DNA from: CAZSGN01 sp964606415 | GTDB taxonomy: Bacteria > Bacteroidota > Bacteroidia > Bacteroidales > JBBRXJ01 | Reading direction: 5' to 3' | Assembly (NCBI GenBank): GCA_964606415.1 | Contig: CAZSGN010000146.1 | Span: 1 to 7,188 of the forward strand | Length of the DNA stretch: 7,188 nucleotides | Part shown: piece by piece, positions 1 to 6,296 of the stretch | How the letters are laid out: each line of letters starts with the position of its first letter | How positions within the stretch are numbered: position 1 is the stretch's first letter | Made by a program: the position numbers and the translations under genes | Notes under the pieces: generated by a model | Databases searched by the model: none | What the model saw: only the letters and a program-made list of their open reading frames with translations | Told to the model about the DNA's origin: nothing

Positions 1-462
1 CAAAAAGCATTTGTTTTCCATAATCAGCATCTTTATGATGTGATAGAAGTTATTTCGAGGTTGAAGTTATCTCTTGTGCCGGTTTTAGATGATGAAAAGC
101 ATTATCTTGGGCTGATTACATTGGTGGACGTGATGCAGCGTATTGCTGATTTATTTTCTTTAAGACAACCCGGGGCCATTCTCGCAATTGAACTTAATAA
201 TCAGGATTATACTCTATCAGAGATTGCTCAGATTGTCGAGGGGAATGATACAAAAATAATGAGTCTTTATATTGATGCTTCTTTAGAAAATGTTGAGCAT
301 TTACGATTGTATTTAAAGCTGAATCGTACCGATATAGGTTCTGTTTTACAGACATTTGAACGGTATGATTATAATGTTCGGGCTTTTTATACCGATGAAG
401 AAGAAGTGGAGGAGCTTCTGGATGACCGGTATGAGTCGTTTATGAGATTTTTAAATCCCTAA
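1..462 (+). CDS. CBS-domain protein with ACT-like C-terminal region (5' partial)
   Basis: The reading frame is open from the first base, so the gene begins upstream and only the last 153 residues are visible. A GTG at 40 is in frame but lies inside the CBS domain and is not a credible start. Visible residues about 8-58 look like the second half of a CBS pair: an ISRLKLSLVPVLD stretch, then YLGLITLVDVMQRIA. Residues about 60-145 (PGAILAIELNNQDYTLSEIAQIVEGN, then SLYI, LKLNRTDIGSVLQTFERYDYNV) resemble an ACT-like regulatory fold. CBS pairs commonly bind adenosine nucleotides; ligand binding here is inferred. The stop codon is immediately followed by an ATG in frame with nadK, so the two genes are probably co-transcribed and may be translationally coupled. 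The acidic tail (EEEVEELLDD) looks like an ordinary C-terminus. The family is confident, the function unknown. Confidence 0.8.
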   Translation, partial: QKAFVFHNQHLYDVIEVISRLKLSLVPVLDDEKHYLGLITLVDVMQRIADLFSLRQPGAILAIELNNQDYTLSEIAQIVEGNDTKIMSLYIDASLENVEHLRLYLKLNRTDIGSVLQTFERYDYNVRAFYTDEEEVEELLDDRYESFMRFLNP

Positions 463-477
463 ATGTTTCCTGGCTTT

Positions 478-1356
478 ATGCACTTAGCTATTTTTGGACG
501 GAATTATAAAGGTTTTGAAGATTATATTTCTCTTTTGTTTAGAGAGCTGGAGAAATATGACGCAAGCGTCTATATATTAAATTCGTTTTACCGGAATATT
601 CTTCGTGAATGTTGTTTTGAACCCAAAATTGAAGGTGTCTTTGAAACGCATCAGGATATCAGGGATAAAAAAGTTGATTTCATGATCTCAATGGGCGGAG
701 ACGGTACTTTTCTGCAGGCTGCAAATATTGTAAGGGATTTGGGAATACCTTTAATTGGAATCAACATTGGCCGTCTGGGTTTTCTTGCAAATATTCCTAA
801 AAGTGAAATATCTGATGCGGTAAGAGCTATTTTTAATCATGAGTATACCTTGGAAGAACGTGCGATGCTGGAGTTGTCATGTCCTGATTCTCCTTTTTGG
901 GATTATCCATATGCCCTTAATGAAATGACTTTTCAAAGACATGGGCCTACTATGATTACTGTTCATGTTGATATTAATGGCGAGTATCTGAATTCGTACT
1001 GGGCCGATGGACTTATTATTTCAACTCCCACAGGATCAACGGCTTATTCTCTTAGTGCTGGAGGCCCTGTTATTAGCCCCGGGGCTAATAATTTTGTTAT
1101 TTTACCCATTGCGCCACATAATTTAAATGTCAGGCCACTTGTCTTAACAGATGATGTTGAGCTGAAGATACGGATTGATGCACGTAATGAGCAGTTCCTT
1201 GCTACACTGGATTCAATGTCCGAAGTAATGTCCAGCCATATTGAGATGGTGGTGAAAAAGGCTTCTTTTAGAATGAAGTTATTGAATCTGAATTTTAATA
1301 GCTTTTATGCTACGCTTAGAAATAAGTTAATGTGGGGGGCCGATAAAAGAAATTAA
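478..1356 (+). CDS. nadK: NAD kinase (ATP-NAD kinase)
   Basis: Phosphorylates NAD+ to NADP+ with ATP in the cytoplasm, the only biosynthetic route to NADP. Numbering from the upstream ATG at 463, the family signatures are present: GGDGTFL (78-84) with the catalytic Asp80, NIGRLGFLAN (101-110), an ALNE motif (151-154) and the nucleotide-binding DGLIISTPTGSTAYSLSAGG stretch (182-201). The C-terminus LRNKLMWGADKR is typical of Bacteroidota NadK. An ATG at 463 directly abuts the preceding stop codon and gives 297 residues. I prefer the ATG at 478 (292 residues, MHLAIFGR) because Bacteroidota homologues usually begin with an M-x-x-AIFG segment. The extra five residues (MFPGF) are the only difference. 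No defect is visible. Identification is very secure; only the start is uncertain. Confidence 0.96.
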   Translation: MHLAIFGRNYKGFEDYISLLFRELEKYDASVYILNSFYRNILRECCFEPKIEGVFETHQDIRDKKVDFMISMGGDGTFLQAANIVRDLGIPLIGINIGRLGFLANIPKSEISDAVRAIFNHEYTLEERAMLELSCPDSPFWDYPYALNEMTFQRHGPTMITVHVDINGEYLNSYWADGLIISTPTGSTAYSLSAGGPVISPGANNFVILPIAPHNLNVRPLVLTDDVELKIRIDARNEQFLATLDSMSEVMSSHIEMVVKKASFRMKLLNLNFNSFYATLRNKLMWGADKRN

Positions 1357-1413
1357 TAAGCAGAACAACAAAATTATTTTTTAAACGTATAATGAAGGTT
1401 GAGGCTGGTATGA

Positions 1414-1432
1414 AGATCAGATTTAATGATCT
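1414..1432. repeat. Inverted repeat after nadK, weak terminator candidate
   Basis: AGATCA (1414-1419) and TGATCT (1427-1432) are perfect reverse complements around a 7-base loop, in the gap between nadK and the next promoter. A second small inverted repeat, ATCTC-T-GAGAT (1429-1439), overlaps its right arm. T-rich sequence follows (TTTTC at 1439-1443, a T run from 1450), but not directly after the stem, and the stem is short and AT-rich. It could be a weak terminator or operator, or chance. Confidence 0.25.
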
Positions 1433-1444
1433 CTGAGATTTTCA

Positions 1445-1477
1445 TTTGGTTTTTTGTATAATTATTTCGTACTTTTG
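1445..1477 (+). promoter_or_regulatory. Bacteroidota-type sigma-ABfr promoter
   Basis: TTTG at 1445-1448 and TACTTTTG at 1470-1477 are separated by 21 bases. This matches the published Bacteroidota consensus of a -33 TTTG and a -7 TAnnTTTG at 19-21 bases with no mismatch. Transcription would begin a few bases downstream, leaving a short leader of roughly 15 bases before the ATG at 1498. It lies in the largest gap of the window (141 bases), so it probably starts the transcript that carries the two barrel genes, uppS and bamA. The match is seen directly; promoter activity is inferred. Confidence 0.65.
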
Positions 1478-1497
1478 CTGAAACAAACAATGGTTGC

Positions 1498-2289
1498 ATG
1501 AAGCGATTTATTTTTACATTATTGATTATGACGGTAGTCTTTTCTACAGCTGATGCTCAGCGTTGGAAATTGTTAAGATACCGGCTTCATTTTGGTGTTT
1601 CCTCTGCCAATTATTTTGGTGATATTGGAGGAGCTATGACTGAGTCTAATTTGCTGGGTATTAAAGATGTTGATCTTAATCATATAGGTTTGAATTTTCA
1701 TGCGGGTGGGGCCTATAAGATCACAAAATTTATTGACGTTAAAGCGAATCTAAATTATGGTCGCTTTTCTGGTAGTGACAAGCATTCCAAAAATGAAAAC
1801 CGTGGACTTTCTTTTAAATCAACTGTTTTTGAACCTTCAGTGCAGGTTAATTATTATTATTATAGCACAGGGGAAAGGTCTAGCGGGCGGATATTTAGCC
1901 GGCGTGGGATGTTGAATAATTATGCGAAAACTAATTTATACTTTTTTGCAGGTTTAGGCGGTGCTTTTTATTCTCCCAAGATTGAAGAAGATTTGGTGCA
2001 GGAAAGACAGCATAACTTGCAAAATAAGCCGGATGCGGTTAATGAATTTAATTTGTCACCCGGAGCGACTCTTGTTGTTCCCTTAGGGCTTGGAGCTGTT
2101 TATAATATAAGCAGTTCCTGGGAATTCGGCCTGGAAATTGGTGCGCGGCTAACCCTGACGGATTATATTGATGGTTTTTCATCTTATTATTCGGATGATA
2201 TAAATGATATTTATTATTTGACAACGTTTTCGGCAATTTATAGAATTAAAACCAAACGCAATGGTTGGCCGCAATTTGACTTTTTTTAG
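1498..2289 (+). CDS. DUF6089-like outer-membrane beta-barrel protein (first of a pair)
   Basis: A 263-residue secreted protein of unknown function. Residues 1-20 form a signal peptide (MKR, hydrophobic core FIFTLLIMTVVF, likely cleavage after ADA before Gln21). The mature part alternates hydrophobic and polar residues rich in Tyr, Phe and Gly, as in a small beta-barrel. It opens with FGVSSANYFGDIGG (32-45), a hallmark of a widespread Bacteroidota family often labelled DUF6089 or outer-membrane beta-barrel. Later family-like segments are VKANLNYGRFSGSDK, FFAGLGGAFY, GLEIGARLTLTDYIDG and the end YRIKTKRNGWPQF. The final residues FDFF suit a barrel C-terminus. The start is supported by the signal peptide and the promoter just upstream. 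It is followed after 12 bases by a second barrel of similar build. No enzymatic motif is visible. The barrel assignment is good; the exact family name is from memory. Confidence 0.85.
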   Translation: MKRFIFTLLIMTVVFSTADAQRWKLLRYRLHFGVSSANYFGDIGGAMTESNLLGIKDVDLNHIGLNFHAGGAYKITKFIDVKANLNYGRFSGSDKHSKNENRGLSFKSTVFEPSVQVNYYYYSTGERSSGRIFSRRGMLNNYAKTNLYFFAGLGGAFYSPKIEEDLVQERQHNLQNKPDAVNEFNLSPGATLVVPLGLGAVYNISSSWEFGLEIGARLTLTDYIDGFSSYYSDDINDIYYLTTFSAIYRIKTKRNGWPQFDFF

Positions 2290-2301
2290 TGTGATCTGAT
2301 C

Positions 2302-2973
2302 ATGAAACGAACTCTTCTTTCTGTCTTTTTTTTTTGCCTGTTACATTCCGCTTATGGACAAAAACGTTTTGATGTAGGAGGCTTTGGAGGGCTCTCTTAT
2401 TACATGGGAGATATCAATCAGTACCAGCTTTTTTATTCTCCGGCAACAAGTTTTGGAGGTATTGTTGATTATTCTTTTAGTTCCAGGTATTATTTAAGAC
2501 TTTCGGTTTATGATGGCGCCATTGGAGCTAATGATAAGGATTTTGAAAATGACTACCAGTCCAATACAAGAAAGGCTTCTTTTAGCGCTTCCCTCACAGA
2601 CTTGTCTCTTCAGCTGGGTTTTAACTTCCTGCCTTATAACAGTGTAACAAAACAAAAAAATAATTATTCTTTTTTTGTTTCTGCGGGTTTAGGTTATACC
2701 TTTGTGGGCAATTCAGAAAATGATATCTCTCCTCATATAACAATTCCTTTTGGAGGGGGAATTAAATACAATTTATTTGAACGGTTAACCGTTGGTATGG
2801 AGTGGACGTATCGGAAAACGTTTAAAGATAATGTTGATGGGGTTGAGAGTTGGAGTAATTCAGAGTATCAATCAAGTTTACATAATTTTGATTGGTATTC
2901 TTTTGGTGGTTTGTTTTTTACTTATAAACTTTACAACCCGGTTGGAAACTGTCCTGCTTATTGGGATAATTAA
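2302..2973 (+). CDS. DUF6089-like outer-membrane beta-barrel protein (second of a pair)
   Basis: A 223-residue secreted protein of unknown function. Residues 1-19 are a signal peptide (MKR, core LLSVFFFCLL, probable cleavage after AYG before Gln20). The mature chain begins with FDVGGFGGLSYYMGDINQ (23-40), which parallels the ANYFGDIGG opening of its upstream neighbour. It continues with barrel-like strands (YYLRLSVYDG, LSLQLGFNFLPY, YSFFVSAGLGYTF, LTVGMEWTYRKTF) and ends DWYSFGGLFFTYKLYN followed by a short Cys-containing tail (NCPAYWDN). The two neighbours are therefore probably distant paralogues, though most of their length has diverged. Its stop codon overlaps the uppS start by one base (TAATG), suggesting coupled translation. 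A run of ten T lies within the signal-peptide codons (2326-2335). Outer-membrane location is inferred; the ligand or partner is unknown. Confidence 0.84.
   Translation: MKRTLLSVFFFCLLHSAYGQKRFDVGGFGGLSYYMGDINQYQLFYSPATSFGGIVDYSFSSRYYLRLSVYDGAIGANDKDFENDYQSNTRKASFSASLTDLSLQLGFNFLPYNSVTKQKNNYSFFVSAGLGYTFVGNSENDISPHITIPFGGGIKYNLFERLTVGMEWTYRKTFKDNVDGVESWSNSEYQSSLHNFDWYSFGGLFFTYKLYNPVGNCPAYWDN
2326..2335. repeat. Ten-T homopolymer within a signal-peptide coding region
   Basis: An uninterrupted run of ten T encodes the Phe-Phe-Phe stretch in the signal peptide of the second barrel protein. A one-base length change would shift the frame about nine codons after the start and abolish the protein. 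Runs of this length are known slippage sites in other bacteria, but this one may simply reflect Phe codons in AT-rich DNA. Confidence 0.9.
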
Positions 2974-3728
2974 TGAAAATGGCAAATAAAGAGCAAGTTA
3001 ATTCAGAACACCTGCCTGAGCATATTGCTGTCATTATGGATGGCAATGGAAGGTGGGCGAAGGAAAAAGGGAATAAGAGAATTTTTGGACATAAAAATGG
3101 TGTCAAATCAGTTCGTGAAGTCACCGAAGCTGCTGCTGAGATAGGTGTACCATATCTTACCTTATATGCTTTCTCTAAAGAAAATTGGGAGCGCCCGAAA
3201 AGTGAGGTTTCTTCATTAATGTCATTATTGGTGGAAACACTTCATGGTGAATCAAAAACGCTTATGAAAAACGGGGTAAGACTGGGTGTTATTGGAGATA
3301 TAGAAAGCCTGCCTGATAAAGTGGTTAGGGAATTAAATAAAATGATTAAAGAAACTTCTGGAAATAACAGGCTGAATCTTAATCTGGCATTGTCTTATGG
3401 GGCACGCTGGGAAATGACTAATGCTTGCCGGTTGCTAGCTGAAAAAGTCAAAGCAGGAGTCATGAAACCAAATGAAATTAATGATGATTTGTTTTCTCAA
3501 CAATTGACAACTGGTGATATCCCTGACCCCGAATTATTAATTAGAACCGGTGGGGAACAAAGAGTCAGCAACTTTTTGCTTTGGCAAATCTCTTACGCTG
3601 AACTTTATTTTACCGAAACGTTGTGGCCGGATTTCCGGAAAGAAGATTTTTTTGATGCCATCGTCGAATATCAAAGAAGGGAACGACGATTTGGTAAAAC
3701 AAGTGAACAAGCTAAGAAGAGGCTGTAG
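2973..3728 (+). CDS. uppS: Isoprenyl transferase / undecaprenyl diphosphate synthase
   Basis: Condenses isopentenyl diphosphate units onto farnesyl diphosphate in cis to make the C55 polyprenyl diphosphate, precursor of the lipid carrier for peptidoglycan and surface glycans; it acts at the cytoplasmic side of the inner membrane. At 251 residues it is the usual length. The cis-prenyltransferase signatures are complete: HIAVIMDGNGRWAK with catalytic Asp23, RIFGH (36-40), YAFSKENWERP (65-75), LALSYGARWE (138-147), IRTGGEQRVSNFLLWQ (190-205) with Arg191 and Arg197, and YAELYFT (208-214). The C-terminal RERRFGK is also typical. The ATG at 2973 overlaps the preceding stop by one base; a second in-frame ATG at 2979 would remove two residues. 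The bamA gene follows after 48 bases. Its place between outer-membrane genes and bamA matches a recurrent Bacteroidota arrangement. No key residue is missing. Confidence 0.97.
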   Translation: MKMANKEQVNSEHLPEHIAVIMDGNGRWAKEKGNKRIFGHKNGVKSVREVTEAAAEIGVPYLTLYAFSKENWERPKSEVSSLMSLLVETLHGESKTLMKNGVRLGVIGDIESLPDKVVRELNKMIKETSGNNRLNLNLALSYGARWEMTNACRLLAEKVKAGVMKPNEINDDLFSQQLTTGDIPDPELLIRTGGEQRVSNFLLWQISYAELYFTETLWPDFRKEDFFDAIVEYQRRERRFGKTSEQAKKRL

Positions 3729-3776
3729 TAATTTGATATTATGATGCGTTATAAACTTGAAAAAGAATGATTAGGA

Positions 3777-5900
3777 ATGTATAGAAAGCTTCTGTTTTTG
3801 TTATTGTTGTCCAGTGAAATTTTTCTTTCGGCTCAGATTAAAACACAATTTGATTATGCCAAACCCCGGGAATATGAAGTTGCCGAGGTGAAAGTGTCAG
3901 GAGTTAAATATTTGGATGAAAAGGTGTTGGCTGACATCTCTGATATTAGACCTGGACAAACAATTACTGTCCCCGGTGAAAGAATAACCAAAGCTATCGA
4001 GAAATACTGGAAGCAGGGCCTTTTTTCAGATGTTAAAATTTTTGCTGATAGTATCGTTGGGGATAAAATTTTTCTCAATGTTTATCTTCAGGAAAGGAAA
4101 AGATTGTCCTCTTATGAGATTGTGGGGGTGAAAAGTGCAGAAAAAAATGATATTGAAGACGACCTTAAATTAAAGAAGGGGAACCAGGTTACAGATGATG
4201 TTTTGAATAAAATTGAGAATAAAATCACTAATTATTTTGTTGATAAAGGATATTTGTATGCAAGTGTGTCTTTTCAACAAAAGAATGAGGAGGATGCTGC
4301 CAACCAGATGCGGTTGCTTATACAAGTAGATAAGGGTGAGCGGGTTAAGATTGATGATGTTGTTTTTATTAATAATAAAGAGTTTCCTGACCAAAGGTTA
4401 GAACGTGTTTTCGAAGATACACGGGAAAAAAAGCTGAGGTTTTTGTTCAAATCTTCTAAATTTGACAGGGAGAAATTTCGTGATGATAAAAAGAAATTAA
4501 TTGATTTTTACAATAAAGAAGGTTTTCGCGACGCACGTATTGTTAAAGATTCTATCGAGAAAATATCGGAGGAACGAATAAAATTATTTGTGGAAATTAA
4601 AGAGGGAAAAAAATATTATTTCGGAAATATTAACTGGGTTGGAAATAGTTTGTATACGGAAGAACAATTGCAAAAATCTTTTGGTATTAAAAAAGGCGCA
4701 ATATATGATCAGGAATTGTTGCAAAAAAGATTATTTATGGATGAAGATGCTGTTAGTTCGCTTTACCTTGATAATGGCTATTTATTTTCTAATATTAATC
4801 CGGTAGAGAAAAATGTTCGAAATGACACGATTGATTTGGAGATGCGTGTTTTTGAAGGTGAAGAGGCCATGATTGACCGGGTCAGGATTAAGGGTAATAC
4901 AAAAACCAATGAGCATGTTATTCGCCGTGAGTTGCGTACCAAACCAGGTGATTTATTTAGCAAAAGTGATATCGTTAGGTCTGTTAGGGAACTGGCTCAA
5001 CTTGGGCATTTTGATCCTGAGCAGATCGAACCTAATCCGGTTCCTAACCAGGAAGATGGTACCGTGGATATTGATTATGGTTTGGTTGAAAAGGCGAATG
5101 ATCAGCTTGAACTTTCCGGTGGTTGGGGAGCGGGGATGATTATTGGAACTATTGGCCTTCGCTTTAATAATTTTTCTGCACGTAATCTCTTAAAGCCTGA
5201 AGCATGGAAGCCTATTCCCAGTGGTGATGGGCAGACGCTTAGTCTGAGGGCACAAACCAATGGGCGCTATTACCAGGCTTATAATATGACTTTTGTTGAG
5301 CCATGGTTTGGGGGTAAAAAACCTAATTCGTTATCGTTTTCTATATTTCACTCTGTTCGTTCTTCCTCTTCTTCTTCTTATTTCAGAAGCAGGGATTTTG
5401 ATCGTTGGATGAAAGTTACAGGTGTGTCTCTAGGCTTAGGACAGCGCTTAAAGCAACCGGATGATTATTTCACTTTGCATAACGAAGTAAGTTATCAGCG
5501 ATATAACCTGGAAGATTGGAGGGGATTCATTTTTACTGATGGAGCTGCGAATAATATAAGTTATAAAACTGCTTTTGGAAGAAATTCTGTCGATCAGCCT
5601 ATTTATCCCAGGAAAGGTTCTTCTTTTAAGTTATCCCTCCAGTTAACCCCGCCTTTCTCATTTTTTGATGACAGAGATTATGCTACGCTTCCCGATGCAG
5701 AAAAGTATAAGTGGGTTGAATATCACAAGTGGAAATTCCATTTCGAATGGTATAAGGGAATCGATAAGAACCAATATAATGATCCCCGCTTAATTCTGAA
5801 AACCCGCTTTGAATTTGGTTATCTTGCACATTACAATAATGAAATCGGACCATCTCCTTTCGAAGGATTTGATGTTGGAGGAGATGGATTATCCATATAA
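3777..5900 (+). CDS. bamA: BamA outer-membrane assembly factor, N-terminal 706 residues (interrupted)
   Basis: Core insertase of the BAM complex, which folds beta-barrel proteins into the outer membrane. A signal peptide (about 1-19, core LLFLLLL, ending LSAQ) is followed by five POTRA domains starting near residues 31, 109, 190, 279 and 364; the last contains MIDRVRIKGNTKTNEHVIRREL and a LGHFDPEQI segment. The Omp85 barrel begins near residue 440 (LELSGGWGAGMIIGTIGLRFNNFSARNL) and contains a six-serine run at 529-534. The frame runs to FDVGGDGLS (ending at 5894) and then hits TAA after one extra Ile codon. The rest of the barrel continues in another frame from 5896. The product of this frame alone would lack the loop-6 RGY motif, the last strands and the C-terminal signal, and should not be functional. 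The ATG at 3777 is preceded by TTAGGA and fits the signal peptide. Joined, the protein would be about 830 residues, normal for the family. Confidence 0.95.
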   Translation: MYRKLLFLLLLSSEIFLSAQIKTQFDYAKPREYEVAEVKVSGVKYLDEKVLADISDIRPGQTITVPGERITKAIEKYWKQGLFSDVKIFADSIVGDKIFLNVYLQERKRLSSYEIVGVKSAEKNDIEDDLKLKKGNQVTDDVLNKIENKITNYFVDKGYLYASVSFQQKNEEDAANQMRLLIQVDKGERVKIDDVVFINNKEFPDQRLERVFEDTREKKLRFLFKSSKFDREKFRDDKKKLIDFYNKEGFRDARIVKDSIEKISEERIKLFVEIKEGKKYYFGNINWVGNSLYTEEQLQKSFGIKKGAIYDQELLQKRLFMDEDAVSSLYLDNGYLFSNINPVEKNVRNDTIDLEMRVFEGEEAMIDRVRIKGNTKTNEHVIRRELRTKPGDLFSKSDIVRSVRELAQLGHFDPEQIEPNPVPNQEDGTVDIDYGLVEKANDQLELSGGWGAGMIIGTIGLRFNNFSARNLLKPEAWKPIPSGDGQTLSLRAQTNGRYYQAYNMTFVEPWFGGKKPNSLSFSIFHSVRSSSSSSYFRSRDFDRWMKVTGVSLGLGQRLKQPDDYFTLHNEVSYQRYNLEDWRGFIFTDGAANNISYKTAFGRNSVDQPIYPRKGSSFKLSLQLTPPFSFFDDRDYATLPDAEKYKWVEYHKWKFHFEWYKGIDKNQYNDPRLILKTRFEFGYLAHYNNEIGPSPFEGFDVGGDGLSI
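5361..5378 (+). repeat. TCT-rich microsatellite encoding six serines
   Basis: TCT TCC followed by four TCT codons encodes Ser529-Ser534 of BamA, in a stretch (HSVR before, YFRSRD after) likely to be a loop between barrel strands. As a triplet repeat, length changes would alter loop length without shifting the frame. Confidence 0.8.
5889..5900 (+). other. Apparent frameshift site in bamA
   Basis: The upstream frame reads TTA TCC ATA TAA (Leu-Ser-Ile-stop). Skipping the A at 5895 gives TTA TCC TAT AAT, continuing as YNIYGRETIKMRGY, the expected BamA loop-6 region. Family members usually have a Gly (or Ser) between the Leu-Ser/Leu-Thr and the aromatic residue. A loss of two bases from a Gly codon (TCC GGA TAT becoming TCC A TAT) therefore explains the break as well as a one-base insertion does. 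The flanking bases are AT-rich (ATATAATATATA). No recognisable slippery heptamer or prfB-like signal is present. Confidence 0.88.
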
Positions 5901-6270
5901 TATATACGGACGGGAGACCATTAAGATGAGAGGTTATGAGAATAGCTCTTTAACTCCTCGTGCCCAGGGACAACAAGTGGTTGCTGGTAATATTTATGAT
6001 AAATTTACGTTAGAGTTAAGGTATCCTTTTGTACTTAAGCCTTCAGCAACAGTGTTTGCACTTGCTTTTTTTGAGGCAGGGAATGCTTGGTTTGATGCAA
6101 AATCTTTTAATCCTTATGATATGAAAAGATCGGCAGGGGTTGGAATAAGAGCATTTTTGCCTATGTTTGGTATGCTCGGTGTTGATTGGGGATATGGTTT
6201 TGATGAGGTTGAAGGATTGCCGGGTGCGAATGGTGGTAATTTTCATTTTGTTATTGGACAACAGTTTTAA
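5896..6270 (+). pseudogene. bamA: BamA C-terminal barrel fragment (continuation after frameshift)
   Basis: These 124 codons complete the BamA barrel in the +1 frame relative to the upstream part. They begin YNIYGRE and include the diagnostic loop-6 motif MRGY (5926-5937), then strands such as FTLELRYPFVL, TVFALAFFEAGNAWFD, AGVGIRAFLPMFGMLGVDWGYGFD, and the end FHFVIGQQF. The terminal Phe and alternating aromatic pattern form the beta-signal read during assembly. An ATG at 5809 lies in this frame, but the residues from there to 5895 are an out-of-frame reading of the upstream BamA codons and look like nothing, so it is not a separate gene. The region has no start of its own near 5896. It is best read as part of one bamA gene covering 3777-6270. 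The sequence stays well conserved on both sides of the break, which argues for a recent event or an error rather than a decaying gene. Confidence 0.9.
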
Positions 6271-6296
6271 TATTTTTAAAATTAAATTTTATTCTT

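Noticed and set aside
1392..1436. 14-codon reading frame (MKVEAGM...) in the gap after nadK
   Set aside because: Very short, overlaps the inverted repeat, has no recognisable product, and lies upstream of the mapped promoter motif; expected by chance.
2048..2236. Antisense open frame on the - strand within the first barrel gene
   Set aside because: Opposite a confidently coding gene, with no domain-like sequence, signal peptide or context. The same applies to the other antisense frames at 2918-3124, 3854-4078, 4170-4394, 4778-4963 and 6043-6261.
3741..3770. Nine-codon reading frame (MMRYKLEKE) before bamA, a possible leader peptide
   Set aside because: In frame with bamA but closed by TGA; no attenuator-like structure or codon run is visible, and the gap is only 48 bases.
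4588..5139. Same-strand alternative frames inside bamA (4588-4806, 4873-5139) and inside uppS or the second barrel (2792-2989, 3550-3744)
   Set aside because: All are overlapped by frames with clear family motifs and show no protein-like features of their own.
5809..5895. Possible separate small gene starting at the ATG at 5809 and running to 6270
   Set aside because: Up to 5895 this frame is merely an alternate reading of well-conserved BamA codons; only the part after 5895 resembles BamA. It is the tail of bamA, not an independent gene.
5889..5900. Programmed ribosomal frameshift in bamA
   Set aside because: There is no slippery heptamer, no upstream Shine-Dalgarno-like stimulator and no clear downstream structure, and a +1 slip at ATA would leave poor pairing on TAT. 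Not excluded, but an error or mutation is simpler.
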